A stretch of 64,000 nucleotides of DNA from Bacteroides sp. CAG:709 (GCA_000434935.1 FR882198.1:17909-81908), one strand, 5' to 3'. Positions 47,737 through 57,082 are shown, counted from the stretch's first letter. Notes: generated by a model from the letters alone, not told the origin. Program-made: numbers and translations.

Positions 47737-49326
47737 TCAGTCTGCATAACGTTCAAACACTTGTCTGATTATTGCGGACTTGCCGGGATAAAGCGTCAGC
47801 AATTTCTTCTTCAGGTCAGCCCTCGAATGGATATCCGGCTGCAAGGCCGCGAACAACTGCGACTTGGTGATTCCGCGCTCTTCCAGATACCTGAATATCT
47901 GCGGATGGAACCAATGGGACATTCCGGAATTGGGCATGGAGCCGCCATAGCGGTCGTGATACATTGAATTCTGCATGAAATACCCCCACATTTCACCGAC
48001 TTCGCAATACCCCGCCAACGGTTCCGTGCCATTACCGTAAGTCTTTCCTCCAGTAGCAACGTAAGACTTCATGATAAACTCTATATACTTGTCCCAGTAA
48101 GACTTGCCCACCTGCGCAAAATGACTCGCATGCGCCAGTTCATGACATGTTTCCGAATATATCGAGGAATATTCCGTCGTACCGGACAGGCCGAGCGTAA
48201 TATCAGGCAAGAAAATCTTTATGAGTGAAGCGTATTCTCCGAGGAATCCACGTATCAGTGCATTGTCGATGAACGCCCCCTGCCTCATCATGACGGCGCT
48301 GCTGGATTTCATCTTCTGGAACAGCCAGATTCTCAGGTTCTTGGCAGGCCTGGTGACATTCATGTCATCGGCATCACAACGACAGATATAATCATAGGCC
48401 GCATTGTTCACCACGCTCCTGCACCATAGTTTCCGGTCAGATTTTTTAGTTATCGTGACATCCATCCCAGCCGGACTCCCTTTACCCAACGCGGAAGATG
48501 AAGCCGTTACCAGCACCTTGTTAAAGCCGATTGCAAAACCCTTCCTGTTCTTGAAGCGCAAGCGGTAACGAGGACGTGAAGAATACTTCTTAGGAATGCT
48601 GTAATACCCGTCCCTGTCCGTATATGTCGTCGAGAACTTCACGAAGACATTGCACACGACCTTAACCTCGGACACGCCGAAAGGCTGGCCGCCGTTGGCA
48701 TCATCGTCCACGATGGTGATTCTTCCTGCCGGTTTGGTCGCGCCGGCCTTGGTGACCGGAGCCAGCAATCCCTCATTGCCGGTCAAGCGGAACGACTCCC
48801 GTTCCACTGCGTCCCAGTCAATGCCATCCACGGACTTGGTATTGATATCCGGTATGAAGCAATCGTCCAGCACTTCATGATAAATGTCATGAGGGAGTAT
48901 GGTACCATGAGGCAGAACCGCATACTGCCATGTAATATCTTCCTCCGAAACTTCCGGGTCATGATAATAATCCCCGTCCCGGACAATCTGATAGTCAAGA
49001 GGATGGTCCATCAGATCGTACCCGAGCGAAATCAGCTTCTGATATTCCTCGTCAGTTTTCGGCAGGAACCGCACGTAAATATCCGTGGGTTTCACATCCA
49101 CCCTCCCGGCCTTGGTAGGATAAAGGCTGGCCAATGCCTTGGTGACATTGTTCACAGAATAAGGGTCATCGAGCTTTTTGCCGAGCTCAATCATTTCATG
49201 TGCTACGGTCTCGACACCGGATTCATCTTCATTGAAATTGTTCAGTCCTTTTTCGGAACACGCCGACAGCCCCAAAAGAACAAGGAATGCCAGCAAACAG
49301 TTAAATTTTTTCATGGCTCTTTTCAT
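47737..49326 (-). CDS. Putative zinc metallopeptidase lipoprotein (HELAH)
   Basis: A 529-residue lipoprotein (lipobox LSAC, Cys23). The N-terminal half has a helical leader and a region (ITWQYAVLPHGTILP) with acidic residues. A carboxypeptidase-like beta domain follows (about 215-275; GRITIVDDDANGG ... TDRDGYYSIP). The C-terminal catalytic region carries HELAH (His395-Glu396-His399) followed by ASHF, with a candidate third ligand among EVGEMWGYFMQNS. This is a zincin-type zinc-binding motif, so a surface or periplasmic peptidase is inferred; I do not recognise the family by name. It is the first gene of the cassette and has its own promoter. The DUF3575 start is coupled to its stop codon. The target may be a protein of the same surface system. 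Confidence 0.7.
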   Translation of the reverse strand: MKRAMKKFNCLLAFLVLLGLSACSEKGLNNFNEDESGVETVAHEMIELGKKLDDPYSVNNVTKALASLYPTKAGRVDVKPTDIYVRFLPKTDEEYQKLISLGYDLMDHPLDYQIVRDGDYYHDPEVSEEDITWQYAVLPHGTILPHDIYHEVLDDCFIPDINTKSVDGIDWDAVERESFRLTGNEGLLAPVTKAGATKPAGRITIVDDDANGGQPFGVSEVKVVCNVFVKFSTTYTDRDGYYSIPKKYSSRPRYRLRFKNRKGFAIGFNKVLVTASSSALGKGSPAGMDVTITKKSDRKLWCRSVVNNAAYDYICRCDADDMNVTRPAKNLRIWLFQKMKSSSAVMMRQGAFIDNALIRGFLGEYASLIKIFLPDITLGLSGTTEYSSIYSETCHELAHASHFAQVGKSYWDKYIEFIMKSYVATGGKTYGNGTEPLAGYCEVGEMWGYFMQNSMYHDRYGGSMPNSGMSHWFHPQIFRYLEERGITKSQLFAALQPDIHSRADLKKKLLTLYPGKSAIIRQVFERYAD

Positions 49327-49342
49327 TTCTGGTTTGACAGGA

Positions 49343-49350
49343 CAAAATTA
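49343..49350 (-). promoter_or_regulatory. -7 element of the metallopeptidase cassette promoter
   Basis: TAATTTTG on the minus strand, a full match to TAnnTTTG, 17 bases before the start codon; TTTC lies 20 bases upstream as a weak -33. The rest of the gap 49351-49516 shows no gene, only AT-rich sequence and a small CGGCCT/AGGCCG hairpin (49410-49435). Confidence 0.5.
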
Positions 49351-49516
49351 TGTAAAGCAAACCGTGTTCAGAAAATGAAAACGCTTTATTTATTTTTCGG
49401 CCTCCTACGGCATTGCAAGGCCGGTTGAGTATCGCAACATGCAAGAAAAATCTTCAAAGAAAATGACCACTTGTAACATTATTTTAACATTTCCGTAACA
49501 TACTCCCGGCGCGCAC

Positions 49517-49549
49517 AAAAAAAACGCCCGGCAGAAAATCTGTCAGGCG
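49517..49549 (-). terminator. Terminator of the deoC-side operon
   Basis: On the minus strand CGCCTGACAGA pairs with TCTGCCGGGCG (two mismatches) and is followed by nine T residues (49524-49516), 36 bases past the deoC stop. Confidence 0.8.
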
Positions 49550-49584
49550 CCATATCATTCAATCCCGAAACCGTCCTGGGAAGA

Positions 49585-50478
49585 CTAGAAGAAAGTAACT
49601 GTCTTCTGCTCAATAGCGGAAATCAAGCTGTTCGCAAGACGGCTCACTCCGAAACGGAACAAATCCTTGTTCAACCACTCTTTTCCGAGAATCGCTGAAA
49701 CGATGGAGTAATAGCAGACGGCATCCATCACTGTGGAAACGCCGCCGGCAGCCTTGAAACCGACCTTGCGGCCTGTCTTCTCATAGAACTTGCGGATGCA
49801 CTCACACATCACATAGGCAGCCATCGGGGTGGCATTGACCTCGACCTTGCCGGTAGATGTCTTGATAAAATCGGCACCGGCCTCCATTGCGAGGAATGAC
49901 GCATCAGCGATTCGCTCAGGTGTAGAAAGCACGCCGCTCTCGATAATCACCTTGAGCACAATCTTACGCCCGACACGCTCTCCGGCAGCATCTATAGCCT
50001 TTCTGCATGCACGGATTTCCTCCGCAGCGGTCTCATAATCTCCCACCATGAAAGCATTGAGAGCCAACACGATATCAATCTCATCCGCACCGGCCTCCAC
50101 AGCCATTTCACATTCCTTGGTCTTCACTTCGATAAAGCTCTGCGATGTCGGGAAGCAGCCTGCAACGGCTGTAACATGTACGGCCTCTTCCTTACGGCAC
50201 TCCTTGACCACGTGAGCGAGATTAGGATAAACGCAAACAGAAGCAGGAAGCGGATAACCAGGATAGATATCCCTGTAAGTGTTGACCTTTTCCATCAACT
50301 TGGTAATGGAATCCACGCTGTCCGCGTTATGCAGAGAGGTAAGGTCCATGAGTGAGAAGCATTCCTTTATAACAGAATCAGATACGAGATTCTCGAGATT
50401 TGACGCGATCAACTCAAGACTTCTGTCGATAGCTTCTTTGTCTGGGGTATACCCGTAGTTCAAATATAATTCTTTCAT
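49585..50478 (-). CDS. deoC: Deoxyribose-phosphate aldolase
   Basis: A 297-residue class I aldolase that cleaves 2-deoxyribose-5-phosphate to glyceraldehyde-3-phosphate and acetaldehyde in deoxynucleoside catabolism. I use the ATG at 50478 (MKELYLNYGYTP); an in-frame TTG lies 6 codons upstream. The Schiff-base lysine is in VLKVIIESG, the second lysine in VGFKAAGGVS and the phosphate/substrate loop in DFIKTSTGKVE. The TIM-barrel sequence is complete. It is 24 bases from the radical SAM gene and ends at a strong terminator. Confidence 0.96.
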   Translation of the reverse strand: MKELYLNYGYTPDKEAIDRSLELIASNLENLVSDSVIKECFSLMDLTSLHNADSVDSITKLMEKVNTYRDIYPGYPLPASVCVYPNLAHVVKECRKEEAVHVTAVAGCFPTSQSFIEVKTKECEMAVEAGADEIDIVLALNAFMVGDYETAAEEIRACRKAIDAAGERVGRKIVLKVIIESGVLSTPERIADASFLAMEAGADFIKTSTGKVEVNATPMAAYVMCECIRKFYEKTGRKVGFKAAGGVSTVMDAVCYYSIVSAILGKEWLNKDLFRFGVSRLANSLISAIEQKTVTFF

Positions 50479-50502
50479 ATCAATATAGTGTTTCAATTAT
50501 AA

Positions 50503-51258
50503 TCAGCCTTTAATCTGGACCGTAAAGCCTTCATCCACAAGAGGTTTCACTGCTTCGCGCATTTCATCCACGGTGAATTTCACAAGCCCCTGCGCCGGCG
50601 CTTCCCTGTCCAGGGTATAAACCATCACCTCACGAGGCTTCGTCTCGCGGACAATGTCCATCCACGCTTTCAAATTCTCCGGTTCTGCCGTATTGAAGCC
50701 CGGGAATCTGAGGAACATGGTCTGCATGATGAAGTTGCCTCCGAACAATTTCATGTCCTGCACAATATCATGCACCGAATAATCGCAAGCCGGCTGGTTG
50801 ATGAGTTCCACCATCCTGTCTGACGCAGCGTCGAGTTTCAGGATAGGATTATCCACCTTCATCAATGCCTCCCTGACCTCCTTGCGGCAGATACGGGTCG
50901 CATTCGTCAGCACCGAAATCACCGAATCTGGAAAGTACTTGTCCCTGAGTTCCAGCGTAACATCTATCATCTCCGGAAAATGCGGGTTCAATGTCGGTTC
51001 CCCGTCGCCGGAAAATGTTATCGAGTCAATGCCTGTGCCTGAGGACTTGCATTCGGAAAGTTTTGCTTCCAGATCCCTCCTGAGTTCTTCAGGGAGAGGC
51101 AGTCTGGAATCACCACGTCCATCCTTGTTCCATCCACATTCGCAATATACGCAATCGAAATTGCAAATCTTGCCGTTTTCCGGCAGAAGATTTATTCCCA
51201 ATGACGAGCCGAGTCTCCTGCTGAAAATAGGTCCGAATACGAGTTTTTCCCGAAGCAT
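50503..51258 (-). CDS. Radical SAM protein of unknown specificity
   Basis: A 251-residue radical S-adenosylmethionine enzyme with the 4Fe-4S motif CNFDCVYCECG (CxxxCxxC), the GDGEPTLNP segment that positions SAM, and FSRRLGSSLGINLLP just before the cluster. It lacks extra Cys-rich auxiliary cluster domains. Homologues of this compact form are widespread in Bacteroidetes and are annotated only as radical SAM proteins. It sits between deoC and an amidohydrolase gene, 9 bases from the latter, likely one operon. The reaction is unknown. Confidence 0.88.
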   Translation of the reverse strand: MLREKLVFGPIFSRRLGSSLGINLLPENGKICNFDCVYCECGWNKDGRGDSRLPLPEELRRDLEAKLSECKSSGTGIDSITFSGDGEPTLNPHFPEMIDVTLELRDKYFPDSVISVLTNATRICRKEVREALMKVDNPILKLDAASDRMVELINQPACDYSVHDIVQDMKLFGGNFIMQTMFLRFPGFNTAEPENLKAWMDIVRETKPREVMVYTLDREAPAQGLVKFTVDEMREAVKPLVDEGFTVQIKG

Positions 51259-51267
51259 GATCGATAT

Positions 51268-52455
51268 TTAAATTATTCTTCTAGAGGCACTTGCAACAGT
51301 AAGCCTGCCGTCCTCCGAAAGATGGTCAATATAAACAAGGCCAGGACGCATGCCCTCCTTGATCTGTCCCAGTTCATTCTCCTTGCCCAGGAACTCCGCG
51401 CCATTTTTGGATGCCCAGACTACAAACTCTCCAAACGGGATGTCAGGGAAATTCTCCTGTAGGCAGAACATCTCCTTCACCATGTCCAGGTCATCATTGC
51501 TGGACAGCGAGTCCGTTCCGACGGTCAGCTTGATTCCGGATGAACGCATCAGCTCTACCGGCGGCAAAGCGTTGTGTATAAATATATTGGAGCAAGGACA
51601 CAATGCGATGTACGGATGGCGCATCACCTTCTTCACAGCCTCGATTCCTTCCTCGTTCATGCAACATTCATGGACAAGCAGAATGTGTTCGCCAAATGGT
51701 GCAGGATGAGCCTTTTCAAGTCTGTCAATGAAATAAAGCAACGAAGATTTCCCCGTCACAGGCGGCATGCTCATGCCGGCCTTCTTACGGTTCTCATACA
51801 TTGCACCGGAGCCGGAAATCATCATATCTTCCTCTTCCTGAGTCTCTTCACTATGGAACGACAGGTAACCGGATTTCAATCCCTCTCTGGAAACTGCCGT
51901 TAGAAGTTCCGGGCTCATGGTATAACAAGCGTGAGGTCCCGGAGCGGCATCCAAGCCGAAGCTGTCAGCCACTTTCTTGAGTTCCAGCACACCGTTCATG
52001 ACATTGTCACAATCCTGCGGCTCCGTGCCGAACACTTCCAGAAAAGTTCTCGTATACATCGGCGACTTGGACTTGCATTCGAAGGAATCACTGCAATTGC
52101 TGATATCTCCCATCGCAGATACTCCCCTGTCCCACAATGTCTTCATCCAGAATTCAATGTCCGCTTTCTTCTTCTCCATCGAGGAAGTGTCGCGCATTTC
52201 ATTGATCTGGTCGATGAATCCCGCCATGCCGGTTCCTTTCCTGAACTTCTTGTGCAGGTAGGACAATTCCATGTGACAATGCGTGTTCACAAGTCCCGGT
52301 ACGACAGCTCCGTCATAGTACTCCGGTTCGGCGTCCTTGTCGGTAAAGAATCCTGTACGCAGGACATTGCCGTTCTCATCGACCTCCACAAAGCCGTTTT
52401 CCACAGGCTGTGAAGATTCATTGGTATAAAGATATTTTGCCGCTATTCTTCTCAT
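51268..52455 (-). CDS. Amidohydrolase of the cytosine deaminase/TRZ-ATZ type
   Basis: A 395-residue metal-dependent hydrolase; I use the ATG at 52455 (MRRIAAKYLYTNE), as an in-frame TTG two codons upstream overlaps the previous stop. Metal and catalytic motifs: VPGLVNTHCHMELS (HxH), LSFHSEETQEEE, LLVHECCMNEEG and the late Asp in VGTDSLSSNDDLD. The pattern fits deaminases of heterocycles (guanine, 5-methylthioadenosine, S-adenosylhomocysteine or related). The exact substrate is undecided. Neighbours deoC and radical SAM suggest nucleoside salvage, but this is inference. Confidence 0.85.
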   Translation of the reverse strand: MRRIAAKYLYTNESSQPVENGFVEVDENGNVLRTGFFTDKDAEPEYYDGAVVPGLVNTHCHMELSYLHKKFRKGTGMAGFIDQINEMRDTSSMEKKKADIEFWMKTLWDRGVSAMGDISNCSDSFECKSKSPMYTRTFLEVFGTEPQDCDNVMNGVLELKKVADSFGLDAAPGPHACYTMSPELLTAVSREGLKSGYLSFHSEETQEEEDMMISGSGAMYENRKKAGMSMPPVTGKSSLLYFIDRLEKAHPAPFGEHILLVHECCMNEEGIEAVKKVMRHPYIALCPCSNIFIHNALPPVELMRSSGIKLTVGTDSLSSNDDLDMVKEMFCLQENFPDIPFGEFVVWASKNGAEFLGKENELGQIKEGMRPGLVYIDHLSEDGRLTVASASRRII

Positions 52456-52461
52456 TTGCAA

Positions 52462-53184
52462 TTATTTCCTTGTAAGTTCCTTGCTCATCATCACGGAAGT
52501 TTCATCCAGTTTTACGGTTTTGAGCGGCACGGGAAGTTTCTTTTGAAGCCTCGCGTCCTTCACCTGAACCGGCTTGGCCACCTCCTTCGCCTTGACCATA
52601 TCCGTCGCTTTCGCAAGGGTATCTGCCACAGCGACCGTATCCGCCTTCGCCCTCAGCCTGTACACCGGTCCGTCATACAATGTATCCGGAACGAATCTAC
52701 GCCAAGAATATATACCCAGCGAGTCAATGCTTACTGCCACGGTATCAATGCGTACCGTATCGCACACGATATCCATGTAAATCGGCGCACGCAAGAAAGT
52801 CTTCGCTTCAATGGCATTCCGCAAGCTGTCTGCCTTCTGCCTGGCCCTCTCGGCTGACTTCAACTCCTTGATATGACTGTCAAGAATTTCTCTGGTGTCC
52901 TTGAATATCTTCCCGAACGCCTCCGGATCTTTCATATAACGGGCAACGCTTTTCGCATAATCTTTCCCCGAATATCCGTATTTGTTCAGAATCGGCTCAT
53001 AGACCAATGTGGTGTCAGCCGTCGATGCCAACTGAGGATTGTTCCTGATCCGCTGGTCCAGGACGAGCATTTCCGCGTAAATCTTCGAAAGCTTGTGCGC
53101 CGGAATCACCCTGCCATTCCTTCCGCAGGAAATGACAAGGAGAGCCGCTGCCGCAAGCACGCATATTCTACGCAAACAGGCCAT
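52462..53184 (-). CDS. DUF4296 lipoprotein
   Basis: A 240-residue lipoprotein (LLVISC, Cys20). The DUF4296 core follows at about 27-115 (VIPAHKLSKIYAEMLVLDQRI; YEPILNKYGYSGKDYAKSV; MKDPEAFGKIF, helix-rich) and then a low-complexity coiled/beta tail with many Lys/Ala/Asp. The family is confined to Bacteroidetes, exported, of unknown function. Its position directly between pheT (5 bases) and the amidohydrolase suggests co-transcription. Confidence 0.85.
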   Translation of the reverse strand: MACLRRICVLAAAALLVISCGRNGRVIPAHKLSKIYAEMLVLDQRIRNNPQLASTADTTLVYEPILNKYGYSGKDYAKSVARYMKDPEAFGKIFKDTREILDSHIKELKSAERARQKADSLRNAIEAKTFLRAPIYMDIVCDTVRIDTVAVSIDSLGIYSWRRFVPDTLYDGPVYRLRAKADTVAVADTLAKATDMVKAKEVAKPVQVKDARLQKKLPVPLKTVKLDETSVMMSKELTRK

Positions 53185-53189
53185 GCAAT

Positions 53190-55634
53190 TTATCTCAATG
53201 TTGCTCCGAAGGAGTTCTGATATGTAGCCAGAAGTCTGGACATTGCCTTCTCCACTTCATTGTCCGTCAATGTCTTCTCAGGATCCTGGAGCACGAAATT
53301 GAGAGCATACTGCTTCTTTCCTTCCGGAATCTTGTCACCTCTGTAGACATCGAACAATGTCACCTGCTTCAGAATCTTCTTCACAGCCTTGAAAGCGGCA
53401 TTGGAAAGGTCCGCATAAGACACGGACTCATCCACCAGCAGTGCAAGGTCTCTCCTGACTTCAGGGAACTTAGGCATTTCCTGGAACTTGACCTTCACTC
53501 TGCTGATAAGTTTCAGGAGTACAGGCCATACGATTTCCGCCGCAAATACAGGCTGACGCACATCGAATTTCTTCGCAAGGGCAGGAGAAACCGTTCCCAA
53601 TGTAGCAAATACCTCATGCGTACCCGGCAGTCTGTAGACGATTCCCTCACTGAAGATATCAGATGGCGCCGCTTCCGTTTCCATCGCATGAAGATCGATG
53701 GCGTAACGGTTGCAAAGCTGCTCGAAATATCCCTTCAGCTGGTAATAGCTGCCCTTCTGCTCACCCAGACGCCATGACTTGGCCCCAGGTCCGGAGATGA
53801 ACATGGCGAAGCATTGATGCTCCTCATAGGAAGCCAACGTCTTGCCGTCAGTTTCCGGAAGGCGCTGATATACAGAGCCGTACTCGAATGTGCGGATAGA
53901 ATTGATCTGCCTGTTGGCATTGTATGCGACAACTTCGAGACCGTTCAGGATGAGGGTCTGCCTCATGACATTCAGGTCGGAGCTCAACGGATTCACGATC
54001 TTCACGCATCTTTCTTCCGGGAATGTCTGCAAGCCGGCATAGTATGCGCTCTTGGTCAATGAGTTGTTCATTGTCTCGACGAATCCGTCCGCAACGAGGA
54101 AGTTGGAAATATAGTTCCTGGTAGCCTCCGGATCCGGAGAAGGAGTCGTGCCGACAGACATCTTCATGTGCTGCGGAAGCTCGATATTGTTATAGCTGTA
54201 GATTCGCAGAATCTCCTCCACGACGTCGCACTCGCGATAAACGTCGATCATATACGACGGAGCGGCAACCTTCGCACCACCCTCACGTTTTTCAATGAAC
54301 TCGTAAGTGAGATATGTCAGGATATTTTCAATGACATCGTGTCCGATCTTCTTGCCGATGAATGCCTCGATCCTGTCATAATCCAGGTCAATGACTTTCT
54401 TTTCAATCGGAGAAGGGTAGGATATCTGAGTCCTGCCCTCGATATGTCCGCCTGCCAGTTCAAGAATAAGCATTGCCGCCCTCTTGGCTGCAAACGGAAT
54501 GATTCCAGGGTCCGCTCCTCTTTCATACCTGAATGAAGCATCTGTCTGAAGGCTCTGGGTCTTGGCTGTCTTCCTAATGGAATGAGGATCGAAATATGCA
54601 CTCTCGACGAAGACATTGACAGTATTTTCGGTCACGCCGGATTTCTCTCCGCCGAACACGCCGGCGATACACATCGGTCCGTCAGCATTGGCAATGACCA
54701 TGTCGCAGTCGTGAAGCTGTCTTTCGACGCCGTCGAGGGTGACGATTTTCTCGCCGTCGGCCGCCCTTCTGACAATGACTTTGCCGCCGCTGATCTGGTC
54801 GGCGTCAAACGTGTGGAGAGGCTGTCCGACTTCGAAAAGCACGAAATTGGAGATGTCCACGATATTGTTTATAGGGTGCAGTCCGATGGCGAACAACTTC
54901 TTCTGAAGCCATTCAGGAGACGGCCCCACTTTCACTCCCTTAATGGTAATTCCCTCATATTCAGGAGCTCCGTCCGTATCGAGCACCTCTACAGGAATCG
55001 CACCTTCTCCCTCGCCTTCCTTGAATGCCGAAACATCAGGATAAGCGAAACGGCAAGGGATATTGTTCAATTTCATATACGCATACAGGTCACGTGCTAC
55101 GCCGATATGTGACGCTGCATCCACCCTGTTCGCCGTAATTTCATATTCGATGACAGCATCTGACTTCAGATGGAGATATTCCTTGGCGCTGGTACCGACC
55201 ACGGCGTCAGCAGGAAGAACCTTGATGCCGTCATGGCTGTTTCCGATACCGAGTTCATCTTCCGCGCAAATCATACCGAAAGATTCCACGCCGCGTATCT
55301 TGGATTTCTTTATCTTGAAATCACCCGGAAGAACGGCTCCGAGTCTGGCAAACAGGACTTTCTGTCCGGCTGCCACGTTAGGTGCTCCGCAGACTACGGT
55401 AAGCGGCTCGCCCGTACCATCATTGACCTTGGTAATATGGAGATGGTCGGAATTAGGATGAGCCTCACACTCAAGCACTTCCGCCACTACAACGCCGGCA
55501 AGGCCGCCGGGGATTTCTTCTTCCTCCGATACGGAATCAACTTCAATTCCGATGGATGTCATGGCATCAGCAATCTGCTGCGGCGCAAGGTCGCACTCAA
55601 GATATTCTTTAAGCCAGCTATATGAAAGTTTCAT
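53190..55634 (-). CDS. pheT: Phenylalanyl-tRNA synthetase beta chain
   Basis: An 814-residue beta subunit of PheRS. Order: an N-terminal start MKLSYSWLKEYL, an OB-fold tRNA-binding (EMAP-like) domain (about 40-150; ECEAHPNSDHLHITKVNDG), B3/B4 editing domains (LHTFDADQI, ASFRYERGADP), B5, the pseudo-catalytic core and a C-terminal FDX-ACB anticodon-binding domain (PKFPEVRRDLALLVDESVSY...LFDVYRG). It acts with PheS (not in the window) as an alpha2-beta2 tetramer. Length is normal for the long bacterial form. It is 25 bases downstream of ftsY and may be read from the ftsY promoter. Confidence 0.98.
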   Translation of the reverse strand: MKLSYSWLKEYLECDLAPQQIADAMTSIGIEVDSVSEEEEIPGGLAGVVVAEVLECEAHPNSDHLHITKVNDGTGEPLTVVCGAPNVAAGQKVLFARLGAVLPGDFKIKKSKIRGVESFGMICAEDELGIGNSHDGIKVLPADAVVGTSAKEYLHLKSDAVIEYEITANRVDAASHIGVARDLYAYMKLNNIPCRFAYPDVSAFKEGEGEGAIPVEVLDTDGAPEYEGITIKGVKVGPSPEWLQKKLFAIGLHPINNIVDISNFVLFEVGQPLHTFDADQISGGKVIVRRAADGEKIVTLDGVERQLHDCDMVIANADGPMCIAGVFGGEKSGVTENTVNVFVESAYFDPHSIRKTAKTQSLQTDASFRYERGADPGIIPFAAKRAAMLILELAGGHIEGRTQISYPSPIEKKVIDLDYDRIEAFIGKKIGHDVIENILTYLTYEFIEKREGGAKVAAPSYMIDVYRECDVVEEILRIYSYNNIELPQHMKMSVGTTPSPDPEATRNYISNFLVADGFVETMNNSLTKSAYYAGLQTFPEERCVKIVNPLSSDLNVMRQTLILNGLEVVAYNANRQINSIRTFEYGSVYQRLPETDGKTLASYEEHQCFAMFISGPGAKSWRLGEQKGSYYQLKGYFEQLCNRYAIDLHAMETEAAPSDIFSEGIVYRLPGTHEVFATLGTVSPALAKKFDVRQPVFAAEIVWPVLLKLISRVKVKFQEMPKFPEVRRDLALLVDESVSYADLSNAAFKAVKKILKQVTLFDVYRGDKIPEGKKQYALNFVLQDPEKTLTDNEVEKAMSRLLATYQNSFGATLR

Positions 55635-55659
55635 ATCTAAGAAAATTTATTTCAATGCA

Positions 55660-56601
55660 CTATTTATCAATGTCTTCCGGGTTGAACAGAGACGACACGA
55701 ATTCACGTTTGTCGAATACTTTTAGGTCGTCAATGCCTTCTCCGATGCCGATAAACTTGATAGGAATCTTCAATTGGTCGACAATGCCGATGACCACTCC
55801 GCCCTTGGCCGAGCCGTCGAGTTTCGTGACGGCGAGTGACGTGACATCAGTAGCCTTGGAGAACTCTCTGGCCTGATGGTAAGCATTCTGTCCGGTGGAT
55901 CCGTCAAGCACCAGCATGACTTCATGCGGAGCATCCGGAATCACCTTGCGTATCACGTTCCTGATTTTCGTAAGCTCGTTCATCAGGTTCACGCGATTAT
56001 GAAGCCGGCCTGCCGTATCAATGAGGACCACATCCGCGCCCTTGGCGACGGCTGAACTTACAGTGTCATAAGCTACGGAAGCCGGGTCCGAGCCCATTTC
56101 CTGCTTCACGATGCTTACGCCTGCCCTGTCCGCCCATATCTGGAGCTGTTCCACGGCGGCAGCACGGAATGTATCGGCTGCGCCCAGAACCACGTTCTTG
56201 CCTTCCGCTTTCAGTTTGGCTGCGAGCTTGCCGATAGTCGTGGTCTTGCCGACACCGTTCACGCCTACGACCAGAATCACATAAGGCTTCTTCGAGAAAT
56301 CGTATGGAAGGGAATCGTGACTGACTTCCTCACTGCCTTCCACGTCCAGCAGTTTCGCAATTTCTTCGCGGAGCATCTCAGTGAGTTCCTTCATTGACAT
56401 GAACTTGTCCTTCTCCACGCGCTCTTCCAGATTATCAATGATTTGCAGCGTCGTGTCCACGCCCATATCTGAAGAAATCAATGCTTCTTCAATGGCATCC
56501 AGAACACTGTCATCGACTTTGGACTTGCCGACGATGGCCCTGGAAAGCTTCTGGAAAAAGCCTTCATTCGTCTTTTTTACACCTTTATCAAAAATTCCCA
56601 T
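55660..56601 (-). CDS. ftsY: Signal recognition particle receptor FtsY
   Basis: A 313-residue SRP GTPase that docks ribosome-SRP complexes at the inner membrane. A short N-terminus (no long acidic A domain, as usual in Bacteroidetes) is followed by the NG domain. It shows the P-loop GVNGVGKTTTIGKLA, DTAGR, TKLDGSAKGG and the C-terminal GIGEGIDDLKVFDKREFVSSLF. It has its own strong promoter, whose -33 box overlaps the T-tract of the upstream terminator. Confidence 0.98.
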   Translation of the reverse strand: MGIFDKGVKKTNEGFFQKLSRAIVGKSKVDDSVLDAIEEALISSDMGVDTTLQIIDNLEERVEKDKFMSMKELTEMLREEIAKLLDVEGSEEVSHDSLPYDFSKKPYVILVVGVNGVGKTTTIGKLAAKLKAEGKNVVLGAADTFRAAAVEQLQIWADRAGVSIVKQEMGSDPASVAYDTVSSAVAKGADVVLIDTAGRLHNRVNLMNELTKIRNVIRKVIPDAPHEVMLVLDGSTGQNAYHQAREFSKATDVTSLAVTKLDGSAKGGVVIGIVDQLKIPIKFIGIGEGIDDLKVFDKREFVSSLFNPEDIDK

Positions 56602-56621
56602 ACCAATGTCAAACTAGCAGA

Positions 56622-56653
56622 CAAAGTTAATGAAAATACATGCCAAATACAAA
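56622..56653 (-). promoter_or_regulatory. Promoter of ftsY
   Basis: Minus strand: TTTG (56653-56650), 20 bases, TAACTTTG (56629-56622), full matches to both boxes of the Bacteroidetes consensus. The TTTG is the end of the poly-T run of the terminator at 56656-56688. Confidence 0.8.
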
Positions 56654-56655
56654 AA

Positions 56656-56688
56656 AGTGGCGCAGCACTTTTCAGGTACTGCGCCACT
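56656..56688 (-). terminator. Terminator after rpmB-rpmG-DUF4295
   Basis: Perfect 10-bp stem AGTGGCGCAG/CTGCGCCACT with a 13-base loop followed by TTTTTTG on the minus strand. Confidence 0.9.
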
Positions 56689-56708
56689 CTGTTATCTTGG
56701 ATTCTCCG

Positions 56709-56867
56709 TTACTTTTTCTCGAAGAATTCTTTCTCTTTGCCTGCATCAACGAACTGCTCAACAAAGACGTATGCTCCAGTCTTTGGAGATTTGTCCATAC
56801 GGATGCACTTTACAATGCTTCTTGCACCAGCCTTAGCTGCGAAGGTTGCGACTGCTTTCTTTGCCAT
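56709..56867 (-). CDS. DUF4295 small protein next to L33/L28
   Basis: A 52-residue basic protein (MAKKAVATFAAKAGARSIVK ... AYVFVEQFVDAGKEKEFFEKK). It matches the DUF4295 family, found in Bacteroidetes immediately after rpmG, and is probably a ribosome-associated small protein. The start is supported by GGAGAAC upstream. It is 15 bases from rpmG and is the last gene of the operon. Confidence 0.9.
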   Translation of the reverse strand: MAKKAVATFAAKAGARSIVKCIRMDKSPKTGAYVFVEQFVDAGKEKEFFEKK

Positions 56868-56882
56868 AAACCGTTCTCCTTA

Positions 56883-57071
56883 TTATTTAATCTCACGATG
56901 AAGAGTCACCTTGTGGAGGTATGGGTTATATTTCATACGCTCAAGACGCTCTGTTGTGTTCTTCTTGTTCTTGGTAGTAATGTACCTGGAAATTCCCGGT
57001 ACACCGCTTTCTTTCTGCTCGGTGCACTCCAAGATGACCTGCACCCTGTTTCCTTTAGCTTTCTTTGCCAT
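56883..57071 (-). CDS. rpmG: 50S ribosomal protein L33
   Basis: A 62-residue large-subunit protein: [19 protein letters not shown] and [35 protein letters not shown]. It carries only one Cys (LECTE) and lacks the CxxC pairs, so it is a zinc-free form. Downstream of rpmB by 11 bases. Confidence 0.98.
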   Translation of the reverse strand: MAKKAKGNRVQVILECTEQKESGVPGISRYITTKNKKNTTERLERMKYNPYLHKVTLHREIK

Positions 57072-57082
57072 AATGCGATGAA

